Below, one piece after another: positions 1 to 12,000 of a stretch of DNA of 64,000 nt; positions within the stretch are counted from its first letter, which is position 1; the number at the start of each line of letters is the position of its first letter. Origin of the DNA: Paraconiothyrium sp. Pb-2020 (taxonomy: Eukaryota > Ascomycota > Dothideomycetes > Pleosporales > Didymosphaeriaceae); NCBI GenBank assembly GCA_022419385.1, contig JAJUBI010000005.1:3782001-3846000 (forward strand), written 5' to 3'. The notes under the pieces are model-generated. The model saw only the letters and a list, made by a program, of their open reading frames with translations. It searched no databases and was not told the origin of the DNA. A program made the translations under genes and the position numbers.

Positions 1-432
1 TAGTGGCCTAGCGCGGTCTTGACCTTTTCTTCAGCGGGTGCCCAGGCATCGCAGGCGACGAAGTTCTGGAGGTTTGGCGTATCTTTCGGCGAGTCTGAGA
101 TTGCAGCTTGGGTTTTTGCGGCGGCGAGTGAAGACATGACGCCGCCCATTATGGCGATGCCCATTGTGCCTGGGGATTGTTAGAACGGTGGAAAGGAATG
201 AGTAGGATTGCATTGAAAGTTGTGGGAAGTTTGACGGAGAGAAGAATAGTAACTGAGAGCTATGGGGCCTCAAATAACAGTACGTATATAATTGTATGTT
301 ATCCGAACAATCTTTGGGCTCGCAGCCCTTCGTGTGCAACTTTGTGCGGGGTTTCAATTGCGGAGTAAATTGCTACATACCAGAGCCGAGCACGGTCAAT
401 GTTAGACCTTTAGAGTCCTGAGAAGAAGCCAT
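1..432 (-). CDS. Pyrroline-5-carboxylate reductase, 5' part (cut by window edge)
   Basis: Catalyses the last step of proline synthesis, reducing pyrroline-5-carboxylate with NAD(P)H. Two exons are visible on the minus strand: 432-381 and 169-1. The 211-bp intron starts with GTATGT and ends in CAG. The join restores the N-terminal Rossmann motif LTVLGSGTMGIAIMGG with no frame break, which is the hallmark start of the ProC/Pro3 family. The start at 432 gives a short leader before the first beta strand, as usual. The catalytic and dimerisation part lies outside the window to the left. The gene is head-to-head with CTK3. The call rests on the N-terminal motif only, so another NAD(P)-binding oxidoreductase is possible but less likely. 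Confidence 0.75.
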
Positions 433-895
433 GGTGTTTTGGGTATCTTGTTGCAGGTAAAAGTATCGTCTTTGCGAAATGTTGAAAAGAGAGCGCGCAG
501 TCACGAATGTAAAGCATCCCGCTTTCGGATGGTCCGTGCGCGATGTCATGGGTAGACGCGGTTTATCGGATGTACGACCCCAAGTGGGAACTTCGCACTT
601 TTGGCAGCTGGCAACGCACGACATCCCCGCAACACACGAGACCCCACGCTAAACCTCGGACCTGCATATGCACCTGGACCCGCGGGACATCCATACTACC
701 GTACCTTTCTCACAACCCCCCATACTGTACGTGTATATACGACGGTACCCAGGAGACAACAGCCAACCTCTCCACAGCTGGCACGCAACCTTCTTTTAAC
801 AACCGACTGCCTCGTAGCGCCCTACCTTGTGCCCCGACTGTAGCTGTTCAGAGCTCCTGCGCCTTGCCTCCGACCACCTCCAGCGACCACACAAG
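433..895. promoter_or_regulatory. Shared divergent promoter, P5CR / CTK3
   Basis: This 463-bp gap separates two divergent starts. No convincing coding frame was found. The stretch before the CTK3 start is pyrimidine- and CA-rich, typical of filamentous-fungal 5' leaders. No specific factor site is claimed. Confidence 0.4.
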
Positions 896-1582
896 ATGGA
901 CCCCTTCGAAGTCCGCATTCGTTTCACCTCTCATCTCACCCACCTCACCGCCTCGCACACCACGCACCAACGCGCCGCCATATTCGCCCTCAAAAACCGT
1001 TCAATGGACGAAGATCTGCATTCGTGCATCCTCGAACAGCTCGAAACATCCTCCCTCAACACGCGCGCAAACATAATGTATTTCATCGAGACGCTCACGA
1101 GTTTAGCGAAACAGGAAGGCGCATTGGAGTTCGTAAGGATGATGCAGAGAGACATATTACGGGTTGTAGACGCGGTGGTCCCAGGGGACGGTAGTGGGGC
1201 TGCGAATGTAAGGGTAGTGAGAAAGGTGCTGGGGGGCTTAGGGGAGAAGGGCGTGTTGATGAAGGATACGGTTGTTGAACTCGAAGATATACTTAAAGAG
1301 CGCGAGCGCGAGGGAGGAGAAGGCAATCTCTTCGTCAACGCTGGAGATGAAGGTACGCCCAAAAGGAATGGCGCGAGGCTGGACAAAAGGCAGATTGAAC
1401 AGCGCATCGAAGAGGACAGGGAGAGGCATAAGCGCGCGAGGGAAAGCATTTGGGCTGTTCCAGGAGAGAACGAAGCTGAGATGGAGAGGTTGTGGGAGGA
1501 GGCGAGTGAGATTGGGGAGGATGACTATCTGGCGGCGAGTGAAGATATGATCGAGAGGAGACAAGCTATTGCCCTCGGCTAG
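896..1582 (+). CDS. CTK3: CTD kinase subunit gamma (Ctk3)
   Basis: Ctk3 is the small subunit of the CTDK-I complex, which phosphorylates the RNA polymerase II C-terminal domain during elongation. The predicted protein has 228 residues and no intron. The N-terminal CID-like helical domain begins MDPFEVRIRF and includes the conserved MDEDLHSCILEQLE. The C-terminal part contains the Ctk3_C signature (IEEDRERHKRARE, then GEDDYLAASED). The frame is open upstream to 827, but the ATG at 896 matches the usual family N-terminus, so I chose it. The gene is convergent with MRPL12. Family assignment is from recalled motif similarity. Confidence 0.85.
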   Translation: MDPFEVRIRFTSHLTHLTASHTTHQRAAIFALKNRSMDEDLHSCILEQLETSSLNTRANIMYFIETLTSLAKQEGALEFVRMMQRDILRVVDAVVPGDGSGAANVRVVRKVLGGLGEKGVLMKDTVVELEDILKEREREGGEGNLFVNAGDEGTPKRNGARLDKRQIEQRIEEDRERHKRARESIWAVPGENEAEMERLWEEASEIGEDDYLAASEDMIERRQAIALG

Positions 1583-2021
1583 CGGAAAAGTACTATCATG
1601 TCTGAAGAGGCATGGGGAAGACGATGAAGCTGAGAAAGGCCAGGCCATATATGGCGACCAATCTGGCAGAGTACTTCTATACCCAGGACCTGGGCAGGAT
1701 CACGTGGGACTCGATCATGTATGGGCCTCATATATTTGGCACGGTCCTTGGACATGAAATGTCTGGTTCAAAGCAAACAGAAGCAATCGCATGGCATCAG
1801 TGGGCGTTTTGATTTTGGAGGACTTTGAAAAGATACCACAGGAGCATTCTGTTAGGCGCTTTCGAGATTCAGGAATGCAATCCAAGAACTTGTTCTTATA
1901 CATATCTGTACACGCGAAAATGCCGGCGATATAGTACATCTCCGTTCCCCTTCTTATGCATCTAACACAAGCCTTCATAAAATGGCCCCATCCCATCTTT
2001 GGGCCCTCCAAATCACATTAC
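1583..2021. other. Convergent intergenic region, CTK3 / MRPL12
   Basis: The 439 bp between two converging 3' ends hold no credible gene. They presumably contain both 3' UTRs. Confidence 0.4.
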
Positions 2022-2761
2022 TTACTCCATGATAACCGTTGCCCCTAACGCCTTCAGCGTCTCAACAATCTTCTCTGCATCCTCCTTGGGTACGCCCTCC
2101 TTCATCGTCTTTGGAACGCTCTCAACGAACTTCTTGCTGTCTACCAGCGACAGGCCGAGCATGGCCTTGATCTCCTTGATGACCTTGGGTTTGGCGGCAG
2201 CGTCGAACTTCTCGAGCTTGAGGTTGAAGAGTGACTTCTCGGCAGCAGCAGGAGCGGCCTCCTCTTCTTCTACAGGGGCGGCGGCTGCTGGACCTGCGGC
2301 GCCAGGGCCGGCAACAAAACCACCCATAGGCATGTCAGGGATGTTGAGGCGGGTCTAGCGAGATTTGTTAGCAATTGTTCGTGGCATGTACGATTGGTAC
2401 AGAATGAAGCCGAGAGCGAGGCTTTGGAATGCTAGAAAGCTTCTGAGTCGTGGTGACTAGTTGCAGATCGCAGTTGACGTCCGAAGAACGCGACTGTCCA
2501 TTCCTCCCACCCTGCCGACAAGCGGAAAAATCGTACCTTCAGCGTCGAAACCAAATCTGCGGTCTCCAGCAATGTCAATTGGCTGATCTGATCCACAATC
2601 GTCGCGATCTTGGGGTTCGTAGGCGCCGCTGCAGCATCGGTCGACTGCCATCTTTGTGCTATCCTCTGCTGTGCGAAGGCGGCTGTGGGGCGGAGGTACG
2701 AGGCGTTGGACTTTGCGGTGCAGACGCAGCGCCTGAGGGCGCGAGATGCGGGAGCGGACAT
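2022..2761 (-). CDS. MNP1: Mitochondrial large-subunit ribosomal protein bL12m
   Basis: This is the L7/L12 stalk protein of the mitochondrial ribosome, which recruits translational GTPases. There are two exons, 2761-2537 and 2354-2022, separated by a 182-bp intron (GTACGA...CTAG). The joined frame gives 185 residues. Residues 1-40 are Arg/Ala/Ser-rich with almost no acidic residues, ending RWQST, as expected of a mitochondrial presequence. Residues about 50-75 (IVDQISQLTLLETADLVSTL) form the N-terminal dimerisation domain. An Ala/Pro/Glu hinge follows, and the C-terminal domain (EKFDAAAKPKVIKEIKAMLG...EDAEKIVETLKALGA) is clear. The gene is divergent from MDN1 across a short promoter. Confidence 0.93.
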
Positions 2762-3059
2762 GACGGCGCAGACAGGCGTGTGTGGTTGTCTTTGATGAAG
2801 TGATGAGCTGCTGCGAGGTTCACGAGTTCGCGAGATTTTGCGGAGCGGAGAGGTGTGGATTAGGCCTAGCGGCTTGGCGCGAAAGTTGAACGCCTCGAAC
2901 TTTTTTGATGTGAGAGGCGAGTTTCTGCAACGACCCGACCACGGGGTTTTTGCGACATTCCGGGTTTGTGGACCGATATATTGAGTTTTCTCGAATCTTA
3001 TGCGACACTGAAAAGCATGGGAACCCGGCCTGGAACGTTTATCACCCGGATATCACGAC
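2762..3059. promoter_or_regulatory. Shared divergent promoter, MRPL12 / MDN1
   Basis: Only 298 bp separate the start codons of a mitochondrial ribosomal protein and a cytosolic ribosome-assembly ATPase. Co-regulation is plausible but is inference. No specific site is called. Confidence 0.4.
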
Positions 3060-6000
3060 ATGGACGGCTCCGCGCAGGCCGGTAAAACGGTCGACTTTGA
3101 CTGGCTTGCCAGAAACTCACTCATTCCAACACTCACGGATGATCTGTTTGTCCAGTATGAGTTTTTGTTTGTGGAGGTCTGCACGAGGTGGATGAGTGCA
3201 GAAGTCACGCCTGAGCTGGAGCTTGCCGCTTTAGGAAGAATATTACCTCTTGCGCCTCATCTTGCGGAGCATGCGGGGCGACTCTCTGCGTCGCCTCAAG
3301 TGCCGTTTCTCGGAGCACAGCAAATTGGAATTAAAAGACGAGATGTTGAGAGACTGCCAGAACAAGAGTTATGTCAGGCTTTGTTGGGATGGTTTCGTCT
3401 CATGAGCTTCGACTGTCGAAGTTTTGCGAAGTACATGCGACCAGCTGCGGTAGAGCAGCTCTTTCAGCACCCTAATCCGTGTGTACGATATCTGGCAGTC
3501 AGGAACTTCTGCTTATATGTGCATGCGGCGGACCATGCAACGCAGGAGATGATCAAGAGAGTAGTTGGAAATGATGAGGTCGAGGGCGAATGGGAAGGCC
3601 GAACCATAGATTTCAGGTTTTTGTCGCTGTGGGAGGAGAAAAGATGGATAGAGTTGCAGTCGAGGTTACAACAAAATCGGTCGGTAGAGGCGCAACAAGT
3701 CCCACCAGCACTAACTCGACAGCTTTCGCCCTATACCGTCAACGTCAGTGGAGTCCTCCTGCCGCGTCTGGATGGAGCACCATCGAAGGAAAGGCCGTTG
3801 GAAGTAATTTCGACACCTACGACGGAGTCCAATCTCCGGAGTATCGCTCATGGTTTATTAGGCTCAAGCCCTCTTCTACTCATAGGCCTTGCCGGATCCG
3901 GAAAGACGCTACTCACGCGATATCTGTCGTGGCAACTGAATAAGCTGGACACCATGGTCACTCTCCATCTGAATGAACAGAGCGATGCGAAGTTGCTTGT
4001 GGGCATGTACGCCACTGGGGCGAAACCCGGAACCTTCAGTTGGCGTCCCGGTGTACTCACGACAGCCGTCCGAGAAGGCAGATGGATCTTTATCGAAGAT
4101 CTTGATCGAGCACCGAATGAGGTCGTCAGCACCTTGCTTCCTCTTATCGAGCGCGGCGAGTTGCTCATCCCAAGTAGGGGTGAAACTGTCCGAGCTGCAA
4201 GAGGTTTCAGGATCATCGCCACTATGCGCAGCATGCTCAATCCGCGAGGCCAGGAAATTGCTCCACGCCAGAACATGATTGGCCACCGCTTCTGGAAGTC
4301 TACCACAGTCCACATGCCGGGACTTGACGAGTTCGAGAAGATCGTGTCAGACAAGTACCAAGTACTTGGCAAGCATGTATCGGGTATCATGAGAGTTTAT
4401 GCTCGCTTGCTTGAGTTGTACTCTGACGCGAAGTTCTCTTCAGAGAATGGCACATCGCTACGGGCACTTACGCCGCGAGATCTGCTGAAATGGTGCGATC
4501 GCATTGCTGTCCTGATAGGAAAATTTTCTTCCTTCAGCGAGGCTCAAAGGGATGACATCTTTCTGGAGGCCTTTGACTGCTTTGCAGGCAGTTTGCGAAG
4601 CGAACAAACCCGAGCACGAGTGATGGCTTGTGTAGCTGAAGAGCTTCATATCGATCCTCAACGGCGAGATCATCTCCTACAGAATCGAGAAATCAAGCTT
4701 GAAGCTCCAGCCAAGAGCACTTCCTCTGGCACTATAAAGATAGGAAGAATACGGCTCTCAAGACATAAGATTACGAAATCGAGCACTACAAGCAGGCCTT
4801 TTTCCACGAATGGCTACACTTTGCGGCTACTCGAGAAAATTGCAGTGGCTGTCGATCGTCAAGAACCACTACTTCTTGTAGGCGAGACGGGTACTGGAAA
4901 GACGACGTGCATCCAGTACCTAGCCGAGCAGCTAGGCAGGAATCTCGTTGCGTTCAATCTGTCGCAACAGAGCGAAAGTGGCGATCTACTTGGCGGTTAT
5001 AAGCCTGTCAACGTTCGCAGCCTTATCATTCCTATGAAGGATGAGTTCGATGTGCTGTTCGACACCACATTTTCGCGAAAGAAGAATCAACGATTCATTG
5101 AGATGCTTGGTAAACGTGTTGCAAAAGGCAATTGGAAAGGTGTGTGCAGCCTCTGGCGGGAGGCATTAAAGATGGTAGACGCAGCACGCAAAGCACACGA
5201 ATCGCAGACCTCATCGCCAGATCCTGATGGCGGCCAACCCAAGAAGAAACGTAAGGTGGATTCGCTACCAGCCACGTTCCTTGGATCACGGTGGGATAAA
5301 TTTGCGACAGACCTGCATGATCTCGAGGCACAGCTCGCGAATGGCTCTGAGGCATTTGCATTCTCCTTTCTCGAAGGCAACATCGTAAAGGCCGTTAGGA
5401 ATGGCGACTGGGTTTTACTCGACGAGATAAACCTAGCATCTTCGGATACGCTCGAGGCTCTTGCGGATCTTCTGGGTGGAGGACCAGATGGCGCGCCATC
5501 CATCCTGCTTACAGAAACGGGCAATGTCGAACGTGTGATCGCTCACCCAAACTTCAGAGTGTTCGCAGCTATGAACCCGGCAACCGATGTTGGCAAAAAG
5601 GACTTGCCTCCGGGAATCCGATCTCGGTTCACTGAGCTGTACGTCGAGAGCCCCGATAGCGACAAGAAGAGTCTGCAGAGTATCGTAGAGAAATATCTTG
5701 GCGGAGACCAGGTTGACACCACCATCGTTCGGGTAGCCTCCGATGTCACGAAGCTCTATCTCAAGATTCAAGAGCTGGCTAGGGCGAACATGCTGGTAGA
5801 TGGCGCAGAACAGAAGGCACATTTCAGTCTTCGCACACTAACGCGGACACTCTCATATGCCCGCGAGATTGCGCCGTTATGTACATTACGTCGTGCGTTG
5901 TTCGAAGGCTTCCACATGAGCTTTCTTACATTTCTTGGCCAGGCGTCGGAAGATCTTGTCGCACCGCTCATCAAAGAGTACCTCTTCCCACAAAAGTCCG

Positions 6001-9000
6001 TTATGAAGTCTGAGCTGGGTAAGCCAATGCTCCAGCCTAGTGATGGGAGGAGTTATGTTAGGCAAGGTCACTATTGGCTTCGACAAGGTGGGCAGCCGGT
6101 CGAGGAGCAAGTTCACTATATCATTACGCCCTTCGTCCAACGCAACATGAACAACCTGATCCGAGCTTCCTCAACGCGCCGCTATCCTGTGCTGATTCAG
6201 GGTCCTACATCCTCTGGAAAGACCAGCATGATCGAATACCTCGCAAAGCGATCCGGCAACAAGTTTGTGCGCATCAACAATCACGAGCATACTGACCTGC
6301 AAGAGTACCTGGGATCTTACGTCTCGGGCGCTGACGGCAAGCTTACTTTCCAAGAGGGCATACTGGTCAGAGCGTTAAGAGAAGGCCACTGGATAGTGTT
6401 GGATGAACTGAACCTGGCGCCGACCGATGTTTTGGAAGCCCTCAATCGACTCCTCGACGACAACCGAGAACTGCTGATACCGGAAACACAAGAGGTAGTT
6501 CGACCCCACGAGGACTTCATGCTTTTCGCAACGCAAAATCCCGCAGGCCTTTATGGAGGACGCAAAGCCTTGTCACGGGCCTTCCGCAATCGTTTCTTGG
6601 AACTTCACTTCGACGATATTCCGGTAGAAGAGCTGACGGAAATATTACATCGACGTACCATGATACCCGAATCATGGTGTAAGCGAATTGTCAGTGTGTA
6701 CCAAGAGCTTTCCATTCTACGACAAGAGAACCGGATATTCGAGCAAAAGAGCTTCGCAACACTTCGAGACCTGTTCCGCTGGGCTCAGCGCAAAGCAGAC
6801 ACGATTCAAGAACTTGCAAATAATGGTTACATGCTGCTTGCAGAGCGCGTACGGAAAGAAGAGGAGCGAATAGCTGTTAAGAAGATCATCGAAACTGTGA
6901 TGAGTAAGAAGGGCCCAAGGGTCCAAATACAGGAAGACATCATGTTCAGTGAGGATGATTCGCCGGAAATCAAGCTATGCAAGGAGATAACGGGTGCGGA
7001 TGCCACTGTTGTCTGGACAAAGGCGATGCGGCGACTTTTCGTGTTGGTCGCACATGCTATCCGCAACAACGAGCCTGTGCTGCTCGTCGGAGAGACGGGA
7101 TGTGGCAAGACAACTGTCTGTCAAATGCTCGCAGATGCCTTCAAAAAGCAATTACACATCCTAAATGCACATCAGAACACCGAGACTGGCGATTTGATTG
7201 GTGCGCAAAGGCCAATTCGAAACAGAGCTTCAGTTGAAGACCTTCTCTACAGGCAACTACAGGAGGCTTTGGGTCCTCATCACCAGTTGCAAGAAGTGGC
7301 CCCGGGCTTGTCAGAGCTGCTTGGAATATACGACAGGTTTTTAGCGGAGAGGCCAGATGCACTTGAATTGATACCTCTTTCACATCGCGAAGAAATCCAA
7401 GCGAATCGCATTAAGGCTGCAGCTTTATTCGAATGGGCTGATGGAAGTTTGGTCCACGCAATGAAAACTGGACAATACTTTCTACTGGACGAGATATCAC
7501 TTGCAGATGACTCTGTGCTCGAACGCTTGAATAGTGTCCTGGAGTCATCGCGAACCCTACTACTTGCTGAGAAAGGGCCTGTGGACTCTCTGGTCCTCGC
7601 AACCCAAGGCTTTCAGTTTCTCGCTACAATGAACCCCGGTGGTGATTATGGAAAAAAGGAGCTATCGCCTGCTCTGAGGAATCGTTTCACTGAAATATGG
7701 GTGCCTGCTCTATCGGACGATGAGGACATTACACAGATTGTTCAATCGAAGCTAACGCCGACCGCTGTGCAGTATGCGGGGGAGCTCGTCTCGTTCTCCA
7801 AGTGGTTCAACAACAAGTACAATACCTCTGCTGCATCGTCTATATCTATTCGAGACACACTTGCTTGGGTCACCTTCGTCAATAACTCCCCAAGTGACGC
7901 GCCGGTCTTCGCTATCGTACATGGGGCTGCAATGGTCTTCATTGATACGCTAGGAGCAAATCCTGCAGGCCTGCTCGCAATATCTGCAGCATCGATTGAT
8001 GAGGAACGCAAGGCATGTTTGCGATACCTGAGCGTCCTCCTCGGGGAGGACGTGACGCCAATATATTTCGGCTCGACCAAGGTCGCCTCGACCCCCACAA
8101 CCCTTCAATTAGGACCTTTTTCGATTCCGAAGTTCTCATCAACGACTGCTGAGGAGGTCAGCTTCTCGCTCGAAGCGCCTACAACACAATTGAATGCGAC
8201 CAGAATCGTGCGTGCCTTGCAGCTGTCGAAGCCGATTCTACTCGAGGGTAACCCCGGTGTCGGTAAGACAACGCTTGTTACCGCTCTCGCCGGAGCAATT
8301 GGAAAGCCTCTTACTAGAATTAACCTCTCCGAGCAGACAGATCTGATGGACTTGTTTGGATCTGACGTACCCGTTGAAGGCGGACAAGCCGGAACTTTCG
8401 CTTGGTGCGACGCGCCCTTCCTAAAGGCTATGAAATGTGGCGATTGGGTGCTGCTTGATGAGATGAACCTTGCATCTCAATCTGTACTGGAAGGCCTGAA
8501 CGCCGTGCTTGATCACCGTGGCGAAGTTTACATTTCAGAGCTCGACCAGACGTTTCACAAACATCATGACTTCCGTGTTTTTGCCGCACAGAATCCTCAT
8601 CATCAAGGCGGTGGGCGAAAAGGCCTTCCGGCGTCTTTCGTCAATCGGTTCACGGTTGTTTATGCCGATGTATTCCGACCCGAGGATCTGTCTCTCATCT
8701 GCCGCAAAGTCTTTCCCGGCATTGCTGAAGAGGAAATCAAGAAGTTGATCACATTTGTCGCTAAGCTCGATGAGCAAGTTGTAAGTCGCCGCGCTTTCGG
8801 GCACCTTGGCGCGCCGTGGGAATTCAATCTGCGAGATACTCTTCGTTGGCTACAGCTGCTTACCTCGCCACAATTTTCTGGGACTGCAAGGGACTTCCTA
8901 GATACTGTTTTCGCCCAGCGCTTCCGTTCAGACACTGATCGCGTTCATCTTGTGAAACTTTTCGAGACGATATATGGTCAGCATGAGCCTCGAATCACAC

Positions 9001-12000
9001 TTTACCACAACGTTTCCTCGTCGACTTTGCAGATTGGGCTAGGCCTGCTTCCCAGACACGATGCCGTTACGAGACCCGATTCCACGTCTACTCTTCGTAT
9101 CGGACAGTTAGCCCCGATGGAAGCGCTCGTGGTCAGCGTGAGGCAGAACTGGCCTGTGATACTGGTCGGGCCAGCTGGTTCGGGAAAGACATCAATGCTC
9201 AACCAGGTTGCATCATTCGCTGGGGCCAGCATGGTCACCTTTTCAATGAACGCAGACATCGATGCCATGGATCTTGTTGGCGGCTACGAGCAGGTCGATC
9301 CGTCTCGGGAACTACAGCACTTCATGTCCACACTTGACAAGTTCATCCGACGTGTACTCTCATCCGCAGCGAATCCAACACCAGTTGCCACCAGGCTACT
9401 AGAACTTCTCACCAACTACACCCTTGCAGATACACGAGAGGTATTGGTGCTTCTGCAGGGCCTTGCACAAGAGAACCCCGCCTCTGCAGAAGCCACTCAA
9501 CTCAGCCAAGAACTCGAGGCACTCATCAATACCCCCCAGCAAATCGACGGTGCCCGCTTCCAATGGGTTGACGGCATTCTCATACAAGCCCTCCAGCAGG
9601 GCAAATGGCTCGTTCTTGACAATGCCAATCTATGCAGCAGTGCGGTTCTCGATCGTCTCAATTCATTGCTCGAACCAAACGGATACCTCAGCATCAACGA
9701 GCACTCTACTGCTGACGGTGAGGCGAGGGTCGTAAAACCGCATCCTAACTTTAGGATCTTTATGACTGTGGACCCGAGGTTCGGGGAGCTGAGCCGAGCG
9801 ATGCGAAATAGAGCTGTTGAGATCTGCTTGTTAATTGAAGAAGGTGCTGACAGGCGTGAAGCGGTCGAGGCGGTAGTGGAATACCCGCTCGACAGTCGGA
9901 TGTACCGCTTCCGGCAGTTGTGTAAGGCGGCTACAATTCAAGCTATGCAGCCGCAGCTTGAAAACCTATCGAGCATGGATACCAGCTTACTTTTGAGCTT
10001 TGAAAAGCAAGTGTCGAAAGCACTGCTTGCAAACTACGGCCAGGGTTCAACAACGTTCAATGGCAATGAGGATCAGGCTGGGTTGGAAAATATCATGGAC
10101 CGCCTGCACCATCAGCTACAGTTTCTCGCGTCGGTGGCCGATCCTCAAGCGCGATCTCTGCGAAATCTTCTCAGCGATCATCAAGGATTAGATTCGACTC
10201 ATGCCTTGCAACCATATCATCCACTCAACAATGAGCTCATCCTTCGCTTCGGCAAAGTTTTCGAACTCTACTCAAAGCGGTACGCCTCAGTCTTCGAGGT
10301 CTCGCTCGAATGCTATAACATGCAGAAGGCTCTCGCGGCGCTTCCTTCCACGAAATTCGAGCGCCGCAAGGAATTGCAAAAGCTCCCGGCCTTCCTGTAT
10401 GCTTTCTGGCAGGGCCTATCATCGTGCATTCAGGCCGTTGGTCACACTGGAGACTCTGTGGAGCCGCTTGAGATCGAAGGCTTGACGCCGAAGCTCTTGC
10501 GTCAATTATTCTGGGCTTTCCACAGTCTGATGGCGGGGTCGAGCTTCGATCGCGCGACATTTCAGACATATCTGAAGATGCTGTCGGACGTGTTAACACG
10601 ACTCATGAACGCCCCTGTACCAACCGCTGTCGATCTAGGTAACACATTGTCTAAAGAGGTGTCAAAGTTTGGCAGCGACGTTCAATTAAGCAGTGGGCTG
10701 GGCATGGAACGCGTATGGCGGCACTTCAAGCCCGTCACGTCAAAGACGCGAACCCAACTTGCCGCGGTGCTTGCACTCGAGGCCCTAGCTGATAGGCTGG
10801 ATGCGACGATGTGGAAGTCACATTTGAAGCTCGACGAGATGATACAGATCCGGGAGCGATTTGCTAGCTCATTAGAGCTCGCTAGGACACAAGACGTTCA
10901 TGCTGGAGAGCTTGTCACGGCGCTCGAAATCGCCGTCCGCGAACTCGAGGGCAGTGTTGGCGAGGACGATGTCACTGTTACGCCCTACTTCGAGGATGTT
11001 TTTGAAGGACTGAATCAGTTACTTGACATCGCGCAAAACCTTATGCCAAACTCCGATCAGCGGTATGTTGCGCCATTCGCTGCTGTGCCAATCGTGCGAG
11101 CCAAATCCTCGTTACTTGCGAGAAGGCCCACAAAGTTGGCCAACCTTGCGGGAGAAACAATGGAGCAAGTTGGGGCGTGGGTCGATATGGACCGTCTTGC
11201 TCGGTACATTGGATTGCACAAGCAAGCTAGCCAGCGTGTTGCTGTTGAGGGGCGGGTTCACACCGCTATGCTCTCGCGTCTTCAGGGTGTCGACGAAGTT
11301 CAGCTTGCTCAGCTAGAGCGATTTGAAGCAGAGGTTCAGGTCCTTGCCCAGGAGCTTGTCTTAGACTCAGAACGCTTTACCAACCACCAACGCGATGCCC
11401 TCGACTGGCTTTACCGCAAAACTCTGGATGGGCTTTGCGCATCGCATTGCGTTGATGTTATAGCTCATGTCGATCAGAACTCATTAGAGTTTCACCCTAC
11501 AGCACCCATATCAGAGGACTATCGCAGAGCCTTAGCCCCTTTAGAAAAGTGTTTCCACCACGCAAATGCCTTCAAGAAAATGGACTCCCAGGCCTGGGTG
11601 TTGCTAGGCCTGACGGGGTTGAACCTCTACGTGCCGAATTACCCGCATGATCCGGCGTTGCGACCGATGATTGAGCGTCATATGTTCGACGAAGAGAGAA
11701 CCGGCCTTCTAGGTGCCCTCCAAATGTTACGCGAATTCCAAATTAGCTTCACTGGCCAAGTCAGCAGCTTCCGCATACGGCAAACAGAGACTGCAATCCA
11801 CGAGATGGGAGAAGAGCCACCGGTGCCCACTATCGTCCGGCCCGAGAATTCCGAGCTCGATGCTCTCCAGGGCGAGTTCTCGAACCTGCTGAGCGTGATA
11901 CAACCACTTGCCGCTGGAGCCATGTCCGTCAAAGAGGCTGCTCAAGACGATACACTGAAACAGAACATATCACATATAATACGGAGGTTGACAGAAGGAT